DNA of 64,000 nucleotides, from contig NC_089175.1 of the NCBI RefSeq assembly GCF_947507565.1, positions 1,973,733 through 2,037,732 of the forward strand. Reading direction: 5' to 3'. The DNA is from Oscarella lobularis (taxonomy: Eukaryota; Porifera; Homoscleromorpha; Homosclerophorida; Oscarellidae). The notes under the pieces were generated by a model. The model was not told the DNA's origin. It made no database searches and worked only from the letters and a program-made list of their open reading frames with translations. Made by a program: the position numbers and the translations under genes. Shown in pieces: positions 54,707 through 64,000 of this stretch (position 1 is its first letter; each line of letters opens with the position of its first letter).

Positions 54707-57616
54707 ATGGATTTTCGATGGAAGTCAGTTCGCCCGCTTCTGCCGAAATTGGAAGATCTTTGGGTTCCCGATCTCGATGAGCTGTACGAATTTGGTCTCG
54801 TCAATAGCGAGGAATACGAATTGCTGCGCTCTCTTTCTCGATCTCAACAATGCCATCATCTACTCCTCGTATCTCTGCCGCAGAAGGGGATGGGCGCGTT
54901 CGACACGTTTCTCGCGGTTTTGGAGAGGAATAACGAATCAAAGGTCATCGCGAAGATGCTTCGGCGAGAGAAGGCCAGTTGGGAAGGTTATCCGTACAGG
55001 AAGAAGCCTAAATACCGATCCGACTGGGAGTCGTTTGTTCGACCGCTCTTGCAGGAGTTGGCCGACGTTTGGACTCCCGATCTCGACGAGCTTTACGCTG
55101 CGCTCCGTGTTGATAAGAACGACTTGCCTGACTCTCTTTCTCGATTCGAACTATGCGAAACGTTGCTCATTGACATTCTGCCACAGAGAGGACGCGGGGC
55201 TTACGGCACCTTTCTCGCGATGCTACCGAGAAGCAAAGAAATAAAGTTCATCGTCCATGTGCTCGAGGACTGGGAGGAGTCATTTTTGACTCGTGGCATG
55301 TTTCTCTTTCTGAGGGTTGATCTTTTTCAATGGATGCACGTCGTTCAAGTGCTCTTGCCAGATTTAGTGGAAATTTGGCGTCCTCATCTCCAGCGTCTTT
55401 ACGACTCGCATATTCTGAGTAAAGAGGAATACGACACGCTGCTCGGGCTTCCTCGTTTTGAACAGTGCAAAAAGCTGCTTACTCAAATTCTTCCGTTTAA
55501 GGAACCAGGATGCTACGATGCGTTTTTGAATGTGCTTCTGGAAACGGAAGGAGAAGATTCCGTTGTTATCAACATGCTTAGGAAACGCGAGGAAGAACGA
55601 AGGTATGGAGCTAAATTAGGGGAGAGAGCGCGCGGTTGTAAGAATTCTTGGTAGAATCAAATCCGACTCTAAACCGTTGGACAAGCGTTGGTTTCTAATC
55701 CGCGAACCGCTCTATTCAAAAGTGGTGGCCGCTTGGAACTACCGTAGCTACGTTTTGAGTGCTCTTTTCGAAATTGAGCTAATCAGTTCCGAAGAGTATG
55801 AATTGCTTTTGAGTGATAGGGAGGATGTGCGGAATGAATATGACCGAGGGTCGATTTCTCCAGAAGATCTTGATGGTAGAATTCGAGAGGGCGAATGCAA
55901 AAAGCTGCTCATTGATCTTCTACCGAAAAAAGGTCCTTCTTCTTTCAATGACTTTCTTAGTGTACTGAAAGATGGCCAAACGGAACAATTAGATGTATGG
56001 CCCATATTTCACTTTGCTGCATCCGACGTTGCGTATTATGTTCCGCCCTTGGAAGAAGCAGCAACGGCTACACAGACTGCTTTTGCATCTGCAAAGGTCT
56101 TTTAATTTAATGAAACGCTGACATACGTACATTTATACTGTTTAGGGTTCTCTGCTTCAAGGCGAAGAATCTTCTACTACATTTTCTCTTCGATTCCGCG
56201 ACATGACACTGAGCTTCACAAGAACGACAACTGTAGAAGAAGAAATTGATGAATCGGGCGGCAAGCTTGACTCTGAGTTTTTCTCATTGACTATTCCTCC
56301 TCGTGGAGCAGTTATGGGAAACCCTGTCAGAATAGGATTCACTATTTATGAATATCAGCCGGAGGCGTCAGAAGGAGTTGAAGATGATTGTTATATAACA
56401 GATATTCTTGTGCTACATCCACGTGGCACACGCTTTGCAAAGAACGTCACAGTCTCTTTCAACCTAACGACTGTAATATTTTCCGAAAAACAAAGTCCCA
56501 CCCTTCTATATGATGAGGAAGAAACAGGCTTGTTTTTGCCCTCTCCTGTGAGACCAGTTGAGTCCACGGTGTTTGATGAAATGACGGCCATACTTAATCC
56601 ATCCTGTCTTGATATTAATACGAAGCACTTCTGCAAGTTCTTTGCGTGCTTTCGTCGCTGCGTTGGACACTGCTATCGTACCTTGGCGTTTGGTAGGTGG
56701 ACAAAGGGAGAATCTTTGCATTTGCAAACGGCGACAATCGATCTTCATTTCACGTCTACCAGACGGAAGTATGTTGACTACGTGGAAAAATGCAACAGAG
56801 GAATGCCTGTACTTCTGAAGGATAATGCGACAATCTACTTTTCAAAGAAAGAATGCTCAGGCAGATTCAATATTGAAGTCAATAAGATTAGCTACGGCTG
56901 GGAACTTCAATCTTCCTCTCCAATGTCTATTGAGAAGGAAGAACTAACTCGAGCAAAGAAGCACTTGTCCAAGTTCTGTACTCGCTTTTTTAAGTTGAAA
57001 AAAATCGAGAAGGACGCAGAAAAGCCTTGGCTAGAAATTCGTCTAACAGATGAAGAGAAAACAGACTGTATACTCCTATTAGACGAATATGCTTCACTCC
57101 ATGTAAGACTAAATAGGAGCTCTTGAGTGGTGAACTAAAGTCATGTTCTTGCTTACCTAGACTCCTCCATCTTCCGTGTCTTCAAGTGAAAGAAGTGAGT
57201 AGATTATTAATAGTTTTTGGTATTTACTCGATGTTGATTGTTATAGGACGATCTTCGATGGAACCTTCTAAACAAGGTAGGCATTTCCTAAGACCGATGC
57301 TAATTTCACTAATATGCTAACAGATGCTGAACTAAACCGATTCCCCACTAAAAAAGAGCTCCTTGACGTTTCACAGGAAATCCTTGATCGATGGAAGTTT
57401 GTGGCTAGGTACCTTGACGTCGAAGAAAAGAACGTCATTGCCGCTTCAGTAGACGCCAAGGGAGACGTCAGAGAACAAGCATATCAAATGCTTTCTATTT
57501 GGAAGGAGTGCAAAGGCGATGCTGCAACAGTCAAAGAGCTGTGCAAAGCTCTAGAATCGGTGAGTCTAAAAGCAACAGCGAATAAGGTGTTTAGGTACTC
57601 GTCTTTCTTTGAATGA
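54707..57616 (+). CDS. CARD x4 - ZU5 - UPA - Death domain protein, copy 2
   Basis: Exons 54707-55602, 55655-56096 and a ZU5-UPA exon from 56146, then short linker exons and the Death-domain exon, all at the positions found in copy 1. CARDs: MDFRWKSVRPLLPKLEDLW, SDWESFVRPLLQELADVW, LFQWMHVVQVLLPDLVEIW and WFLIREPLYSKVVAAWNY. ZU5 has LTIPPRGAVMG, with one extra proline relative to copies 1 and 3. The His-Phe-Cys site is at 56626-56634. From about 56660 to the end, introns included, it is almost base-identical to copy 1, whereas the CARD exons have more changes. The donor at 57559 could splice in phase to the CARD exon at 57685 and so fuse this gene with the next. Confidence 0.83.
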
Positions 57617-57690
57617 AACGCTGTATTTTGAATCGTTTTTTTTCTAGATTTTAATAATTGTTTTCTGTACGTCATTTATTGAAGTCCCGG

Positions 57691-60600
57691 ATGGATCCTC
57701 GATGGGAGTCCGTCGTTCGGCGGCTCCTGCCGGATTTAGTGAACATTTGGCGCCCGCAACTCGACCGTCTTTACTCCGCGTGTCTTGTGACTATTGAAGA
57801 ATACCAATTGCTGAGCACGCTTCTTCCGTTCGACCAATGCAAGAAGCTTCTCATCGAAATCCTTCCGCGAAAGGGGCCCAAAGCGTACGAAACGTTTCTC
57901 GAGGTGCTTTCGAAGACGGAAGGACAGGAGTTCATCGCCGAAATGCTGGAAAACGCGGCCGGAAAACGAATAGATGTTGCAACTTCACTGGCAGTGTCTT
58001 CAACCGAAGAAAGTGAGTCACTAACTCTTAGTTTTTGTACCGAGTATTGAAACAATGTCAATGTAGAAATTGCAATTTTGGAGAGGAATGACGAATCAAA
58101 GGTTATTGCCAGGAAGAAGGCCGAGATTGACTGGGAGTCGTTTGTTCGACCGCTCTTGCAGGAGTTGGCCGACGTTTGGACTCCCGACCTTGCCGAGCTT
58201 TACGCTGCGCTCCGTGTTGATAAGAACGACTTGCCTGACTCTCTTTCTCGATTCGAACTATGCGAAACGTTGCTCATTGACATTCTGCCACAGAGAGGAC
58301 GCGGGGCTTACGGCACCTTTCTCGCGATGCTGCCGAGAAGCAAAGAAATAAAGTTCATCGTCCAGGTGCTTGAGGACTGGGAGGAGTCATTTTTGACTAA
58401 GGGATTTCACTTTCTGAGGGTTGATCTTCGATGGATGCACGTCGTTCAAGTACTCTTGCCAGATTTAGTGGAAATTTGGCGTCCTCATCTCCAGCGCTTT
58501 TACGACTCGCATATTCTGAGTAAAGAGGAATATGACACGCTGCTCGGGCTTCCTCGTTTTGAACAGTGCAAAAAGCTGCTTATCCAAATTCTTCCATTTA
58601 AGAAACCAGGATGCTACGATGCGTTTTTGAATGTGCTTCTGGAAACGGAAGGAGAAGATTCCGTTGTTATCAACATGCTTAGGAGACGCGAGGAAGAACG
58701 AAGGTATGGAGCTAAATTAGGGGAGAGAACGCGCGGTGGTAACGAATTCTTGGTAGATTCAAATTTGACTTTAGACCGATGGACAGGCGTTGGTTTTTAA
58801 TTCGTGAGCCGCTCTATTCAAAAGTGGTGGCCGCTTGGAACTACCGTGGCTGCGTTTTGAATTCTCTTTGTGAAAAGGGGCTAATCACTTCTGAAGAGTA
58901 TGAATCGCTTTTGAGTAATAAAGACGAAGTGCGGGAACATTATTACCAAGGGTCAATTTCTTCAGAAGATCTTGATAGTAGAATTCGAGAAGGCGAGTGC
59001 AAAAAGCTTCTCATTGATCTTCTACCGAAGAAAGGCTCTTCTTCTTTTGGCGACTTTCTTAGTGTACTGGAAGATCATGAAACGGAACAATTCTATGCAT
59101 CGGACTTATTGCACTCTGCTGCATCTGACGTTGCTTATTATGTTTCGCCCTCGGAAGAAGCAGCAACTGCTACACATACTGCTTCTCCTTTTGCAAAGGT
59201 CTAATAACACTGTCTTTTAATTTAATTAAATGCTGAAGTACGTAAATTTATACTGTTTAGGATGCTGTACTTCAAGGTGAAGAATCTTCTACTACATTTT
59301 CTCTTCGATTCCGCGACATGACACTGAGCTTCACTAGAACGACAACTGTGGAAGAAGAAATTGATGAATTGGGCGGCAAGCTCGAGTCTGAGTTTTTCTC
59401 ATTGACTATTCCTCGTGGAGCAGTTATGGGAAACCCTGTCAGAATAGGATTCACCATTTATGAATATCAGCCGGAGGCGTCAGAAGGAGTTGAAGATGAT
59501 TGTTATATAACAGATATTCTTGTGCTACATCCACGTGGCACATGCTTTGCAAAGAACGTCACAGTGTCTTTCAACCTAAAGACTGTAATATTTTCCGTAA
59601 TATTTTCCAAAAATCAAAGCCCCACCCTTCTATATGATGAGGAAGAAACAGGCTTGTTTTTGCCCGCTTCTTTGGGACCAGTTGAGTCCACGGTGTTTGA
59701 TAAAATGACGGCCATACTTAATTCATCTTTTCTTGATATTATTACGAAGCACTTCTGCAAATTCTTTGCGTGCTTTCGTCGCTGCATTGGACACTGCTAT
59801 CGTACCTTGGCGTTTGGTAGGTGGTCAAAGGGAGAATCTTTGCAATTGGAAAAGGCGACAATCGATCTTCATTTCACATCTACCAGACCAAGGTATGTTG
59901 ACGTTGTTGAAAGGTGCAACAGAGGAAGGCCCGTACTTTTGAAGGATAATGCGCTAATCTACTTTTCAAAGAAAGGCAGAATCAATCTTGCAGTCAATAA
60001 GATTAGCTACGGCTGGGAACTTCAATCTTCCGCTCCAATGTCTATTGAGAAGCAAGAACTATATCGAGCAAAGAAGCATTCATCGAAATTCTGTTCGCGT
60101 GCTTTTACGTTGATAAAAATCAAAGAGGACGCAAAGGAGCTTTGGCTTGAAGTTCGTCTAACAGACGAAGGGAAAACGAATTGTACACTCATATTAGATG
60201 AATATTCTTCACTTCATGTAAGTTCTGAATAGGAGCTCTTGAGTGGTGAACTAAGTGGTGTTCTTGCTTACCTAGACTCCTCCATCTTCCGTGTCTTCAA
60301 GTGAAAGAAGTGAGTAGATTATTATTAGTTTTTGGTATTTACTCAATGTCGATTGTTATAGGACAATCTTCGATGGAACCCTCAAGAAAAGGTAAGCATG
60401 TCAATCTTCATGAGAGCCATGCTAATTGCACTATTAAACAGATGCTGATCTAGACCGATTTCCAACTAAAAAAGAGCTCCTCTACGTATCACAGGAAATC
60501 CTTGATAAATGGAAATTTGTGGCTAGGTACCTCGACGTGGAAGAAAAGGACGTCATTGCCGCTTCAGTAGACGCAAAGGGAGACGTCAGAGAACAAGCAT

Positions 60601-60734
60601 ATCAAATGCTTTCTATTTGGAAGGAGTGTAAAGGCGATGCTGCAACTGTCAAAGAGCTGTGCAAAGCTCTAGAGTCGGCGAGTCTAAAAGCAACGGTGAT
60701 AAAGATGTTTAGGTACTCGTCTTCTTTTGAATGA
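57691..60734 (+). CDS. CARD x4 - ZU5 - UPA - Death domain protein, rearranged copy 3
   Basis: Starts with a different CARD (MDPRWESVVRRLLPDLVNIW, then KKLLIEILPRKG). That exon (to 58012) splices to 58067, giving KIAILERNDESKVIARKKAE, a remnant of the end of CARD 1 of the other copies. CARDs 2-4 then follow as in copies 1 and 2. ZU5 has an inserted repeat (VIFSVIFSKNQ) and UPA lacks the ECSG segment. His-Phe-Cys is at 59750-59758. The Death domain is at 60519-60670 (ARYLDVEEKDVIAASVDAKG). This copy is the most diverged in ZU5-UPA. The first exon has the same gaag/TCCCGG acceptor found before every CARD-first exon here, so it may be an internal exon of a longer gene starting at 54707. Confidence 0.78.
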
Positions 60735-60816
60735 ATGAAACGCTGCATTTAAATAGTTTTTTCTAGATTTGTAATTTTTAATTATTGTTTTTATACGTCA
60801 TTTTTGGAAGTCCCGG

Positions 60817-62837
60817 ATGGATCCTCGATGGGAGTCCGTCGTTCGACGGCTCCTGCCGGATTTAGTGAACATTTGGCGCCCGCAACTCGACCATCTTTAC
60901 TCCGCGTATCTTGTGACTATTGAAGAATACCAATCGCTTGGCACGCTTCTTCCGTTCGACCAATGCAAGAAGCTTCTCATTGAAATCCTTCCGCGAAAGG
61001 GGCCCAAAGCGTACGAAACGTTTCTGGAGGTGCTTTCGAAGACGGAAGGACAGGAGTTCATCGCCGAAATGCTGGAGAATGCTGCTGGAAAACGAATAGA
61101 AGCGGAAGTTGCAACTTCAGTGTCTTCAACCGAAGAAAGTGAATAGAGACATATTCACTAACTCTTGTACTAAGCATTGGTTAGGTGATTCTTTGACGAG
61201 GCCTCCTCGAGAAAGTACGTCAATGATTTTTGGCCGAATTCCGACAACAGAAAAAGTTGCGTTTGGCTCTTCCTCTGCTGCAAGTTCAGCCGTTCAGGTA
61301 AAACTGAAAAAGAAGAGAGGCCTATAAATAAATGAATGAATTAATAAGACTTTTTGGTACAGAGAGTTAATTCTGAATCATTTTCTTCTGGAAATGGAGA
61401 AGAAATCGCCCTGCCGAGAAACGTCGCACGAGATGCGCCGAGAAATCAAATCACGCCACAGACAAGCGGTAGCAATTATGATACCAGTTCAATTAACAAC
61501 CCATAATACAATAATTGTTTTTCTCTTCATTAAGTCTATGCTTACACTGATATCCGTCAGGAAGAGTTGGACTACAATGATGCAGGAGGAGACGACGATC
61601 TCATTGGCACAGGGGGATTTTCTGAAGTGTACAAGGCCTGGTTTACCAGGTTGGGAGAAAAGGTGGCCGTAAAAGTTTTCACCTATCTAAAACGAAGGAG
61701 AACCCAAACGTTAGTGTGCAAAGTAGTTTTACGCGCGAAATTCCTTATTAAATTATCTTTTTTTGGACGATACAGCGAGTCTGATCTTTTAAACAAGGAG
61801 GTGAAAATTCTTCAAGGAATTAAGCCTCATCCCAACATAATCACATTGATTGGATCATGTAGCGACACACGGTTCTTTGCCTTAGTCACGGAATACATGG
61901 AGGGCGGAAACGTGTTCGAATTGATCGCTGACATGAGTGATCCCAACGTAGAAATATGGGAAAACCGTCAAGACATTGCTCTGCAAATTGCCCAAGGAAT
62001 GAATCATCTCCATTGCAATGATCCATCCGTTATTCATCTTGACTTGAAGCTCAGGAACGTTCTGTATCGTCGTGTTGGCGCCAGGGGGACTGCCGAGTTC
62101 TCATGCAAGGTTATTGTCTCCTCAAAGAAACAAGCTCGGTTTTTTATTGATTTATTAGCTTTGCGATTTTGGGTTGGCTAAAATGGCTGAAATCAGCTCA
62201 GTCACGAAAGAACGCGACGAATCGAACTACCCGTCCGGAACTCCAGCACATATAGCTCCAGAAAGGTACAATCCTATACCGTACTCTGAAGGGGATGCGT
62301 CAGAAAAGACGGAGGTGGCCAAAAAATCCGATGTCTATAGTTACGGAGTCATTCTGTGGGAGATTCAAGAACGCAGACCGTTACTTGAAAGTATGCTATA
62401 ATAATAATAATTAACAATTGAATTATTTATTGCAAATGAGTGCGTTTTTCTGTAGATGAACATGTTGTTATGAAGCATACGTTCAGTAAGGAAGGGCGTC
62501 AACTGCCCAGAGTCGGAAGACCGGCTCCTGCGTGGTTTACAGCACTTTCCATTAGGTGTGCTGTGCAAGATCCTGCTAATCGACCTTCGTTTAGTGATAT
62601 CCTTGCCACATTTTCCCGAGAATCGTCAAGTACAGTTTTGTAGTTTTTATTTTAGAGGTTTGAATTTCGTGTTTGTACGTCATTTTTTTTCGTTGCTAGG
62701 AAAGAAATTTTTATGCTGACGCAATTAATTGCAAGCACTATGGATCAGCGAGAGAGCGTATCGAGGAACCGGAGGACGAGATAACGACAACGTTACGTCG
62801 AACACGGAGAACAGCTAAAGAGGGAATTCTAATGTAA
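60817..62837 (+). CDS. CARD - TKL/RIP-like kinase, possibly the 3' part of the preceding gene
   Basis: The CARD (MDPRWESVVRRLLPDLVNIW) is followed by Ser/Thr-rich linker exons (61186-61296, 61363-about 61469), then a kinase domain. The glycine loop is GTGGFSEVY (61605-), lysine VAVKVF, helix C NKEVKILQGI, catalytic loop VIHLDLKLRNVLY (62033-), CDFGLAKM, a GTPAHIAPE-type activation segment end and SDVYSYGVILWEI. It ends with CAVQDPANRPSFSDIL. The catalytic loop has HLD in place of HRD, but lysine, both aspartates and the asparagine remain, so activity is expected. A final exon (ERNFYADAINCKHYG...) ending at 62837 is likely but less certain; otherwise the stop at 62641 applies. CARD plus kinase resembles RIPK2 with domain order reversed. 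Confidence 0.78.
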
Positions 62838-63256
62838 ACAAATCGCGTAGTATCACGCGCGTTTGGGGACTCGAGATCCTGTAGAATACTCATGATGGAC
62901 GACCCCAAATGCATGGAAGGCATTTCGTGGTCCTGTGTTTTCCCGTTTCTCTCCTTAGACTAGATGACGATGTTCTAAGCGGCCTCGATGGCTAACTTTG
63001 CTTTCACCCACATTTATATGCGCTGCACTTTAGCTGAACTACTGTACCGGTATTCGCTGAGAATTTCCGGATAACAATCATAGCATCGTACATTGTTTAG
63101 ATGAACGACAGCGCTTGATTATTGACTTCCTCCTAAAGCGATTGATACTGTAGACGGGAAACGTGTATGATCACGAGAGGAGTACAGTAGGATGATACGA
63201 ATCACGTGCGCTTGGGGAAAGCCGTCCAATCCCCGAGTAGACCTCTGAGGTTCATC
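62838..63256. other. Intergenic before CARD-TIR gene
   Basis: No coding signal seen. It should contain the promoter of the CARD-TIR gene. A ttatatgcgctgcac stretch at 63012-63026 resembles the tataaatttgcgctgcac box before the small secreted genes at 48644 and 53868. Confidence 0.5.
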
Positions 63257-64000
63257 ATGGCCGACCCCAAGTGGAAAACACTTACTCGAGCGCAGGCTGA
63301 TGTTGTTCTTTATCTGAGCAACATTCTAGGCGGTTCTCTTCTCGATTCACTTCTGGCAGAGGAACTTCTGACCGAGGCGAACTACGAGAAGCTTCGAAAA
63401 ATGAGAGAAACCAAAATTGATAATGAAGTAGCGCAGGAGCTGGTTGTAATGCTCAAAAAAACGCCTCCAGGAAGTTACGACAAGTTTTGCGAAGTGCTCC
63501 GTGGTGTGGATGGAGGAAAGGATGTTTACGATAGACTTAAGAAACAAGAAGGTGCGTCTAAACTTTCACAGAGACATCATGCAATTTGTTTCTGTTTTTC
63601 CTAGCCAAAGAGTCATCCGAACAATCTGATGAGCTGAGTCGAGAGCTTATCAAGCAGAAGCTTCCTTCGGTTGAGGCCGAGTATGCGAAACGTGAAAAAC
63701 CCGACGATTGGGTATACGATGTCTTTCTGAGCTTCTTCGGCGCTGGATCAAGAGCCTTCTGCCGTCAAGTGCGCGACGAACTTCAGTCTAAAGGATTGAA
63801 AGTGTTCTTCGACGAGGGAAGCATTGCAGGAGGTAGTCCCATTGTTCCGGTCTTGCTCAAAGCACTTGGAGAATCCAAATACGTTGCCGTCTTCTTGACG
63901 CACGAAATGAAAGGATCCTCTCATCCTGAAGCCGAAGCAACGGTCGCCCTGAAAGTTCATGGAGCCCGCGGCCGCCTACTTCCCTTGTTTCACACCATGT
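63257..64000 (+). CDS. CARD - TIR protein, cut by the window edge
   Basis: The ATG at 63257 gives MADPKWKTLTRAQADVVLYL and a CARD-like helical domain (VVMLKKTPPGSYDKFCEVLR) to about residue 98. An intron follows (63551-63604) and the second exon starts AKESSEQSDELSRELIK. A TIR domain begins at WVYDVFLSFFGAGSRAFCRQ, continues LKVFFDEGSIAGGSPIVPVL and SKYVAVFLTHEMKGSSHPEA, and is still open at base 64000. A glutamate in SSHPEAEATVAL lies where NAD-cleaving TIR domains (SARM1, plant TIRs) keep theirs. Expected role: intracellular innate-immune signalling or NAD hydrolysis. C-terminus unseen. Confidence 0.8.

Larger units (their letters stand above)
52488..57690. repeat. Second copy of the 5.2-kb tandem duplication
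   Basis: Begins at a chimeric joint where cccggatggatc of the CARD exon meets gatcgtgcgtcgac of the GAS1-like gene. They share only gatc. Confidence 0.88.

Overview
The window is animal nuclear DNA. Every gene model is built from exons separated by short GT-AG introns (mostly about 50-70 bases), and the genes are metazoan (U2AF1, TBCC, AMP deaminase, Bcl-3, TRAF, BACE and FIIND-like families). Gene density is very high, CpG is not depleted, and innate-immune death-fold genes are amplified. This fits an early-branching, compact animal genome; a sponge, perhaps a homoscleromorph such as Oscarella, is my best guess. The organism is inference only.

Left part (1-26000) is mostly single-copy genes. 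A 25-base repeat starts the window. Three tandem rhodopsin-like receptors and a receptor fragment surround PSMD9 (minus). Next come a Bcl-3-like nuclear I-kappa-B (minus), a small hypothetical ORF, TBCC (plus), and a RING/TRAF-zinc-finger protein with a C-terminal membrane segment (minus). The last shares a 197-base divergent promoter with an unusual BACE-like gene whose splice phases join two complete aspartic-protease domains. A Capicua N-terminal-domain protein, AMP deaminase, U2AF1 and TBCEL follow.

Middle part (25950-44000) is a 9.04-kb unit present twice in tandem. Each unit holds a huge secreted protein of unknown family (minus), divergently paired with a secreted protein made of an inactive trypsin-like domain and two endonuclease/exonuclease/phosphatase domains (plus). 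In the second unit the large protein is broken by a stop and a 2-base deletion, while its nuclease partner is intact. Frameshifted CARD relics lie at the 3' end of both large genes.

Right part (44000-64000) is a tandemly duplicated region. Two GPI-anchored five-domain GDNF/GAS1-like proteins come first. Then a 5.2-kb unit is repeated; it contains the GAS1-like gene tail, a small secreted protein, and a CARD-CARD-CARD-CARD-ZU5-UPA-Death protein. A third, rearranged copy follows and may be spliced into a CARD plus TKL/RIP-like kinase gene. A CARD-TIR gene runs off the right edge. The ZU5-UPA (FIIND-like) proteins carry a conserved His-Phe-Cys where NLRP1, CARD8 and PIDD have the His-Phe-Ser self-cleavage site. 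With Bcl-3 and TRAF nearby, the window reads as an immune-signalling neighbourhood with fast-evolving secreted effectors.
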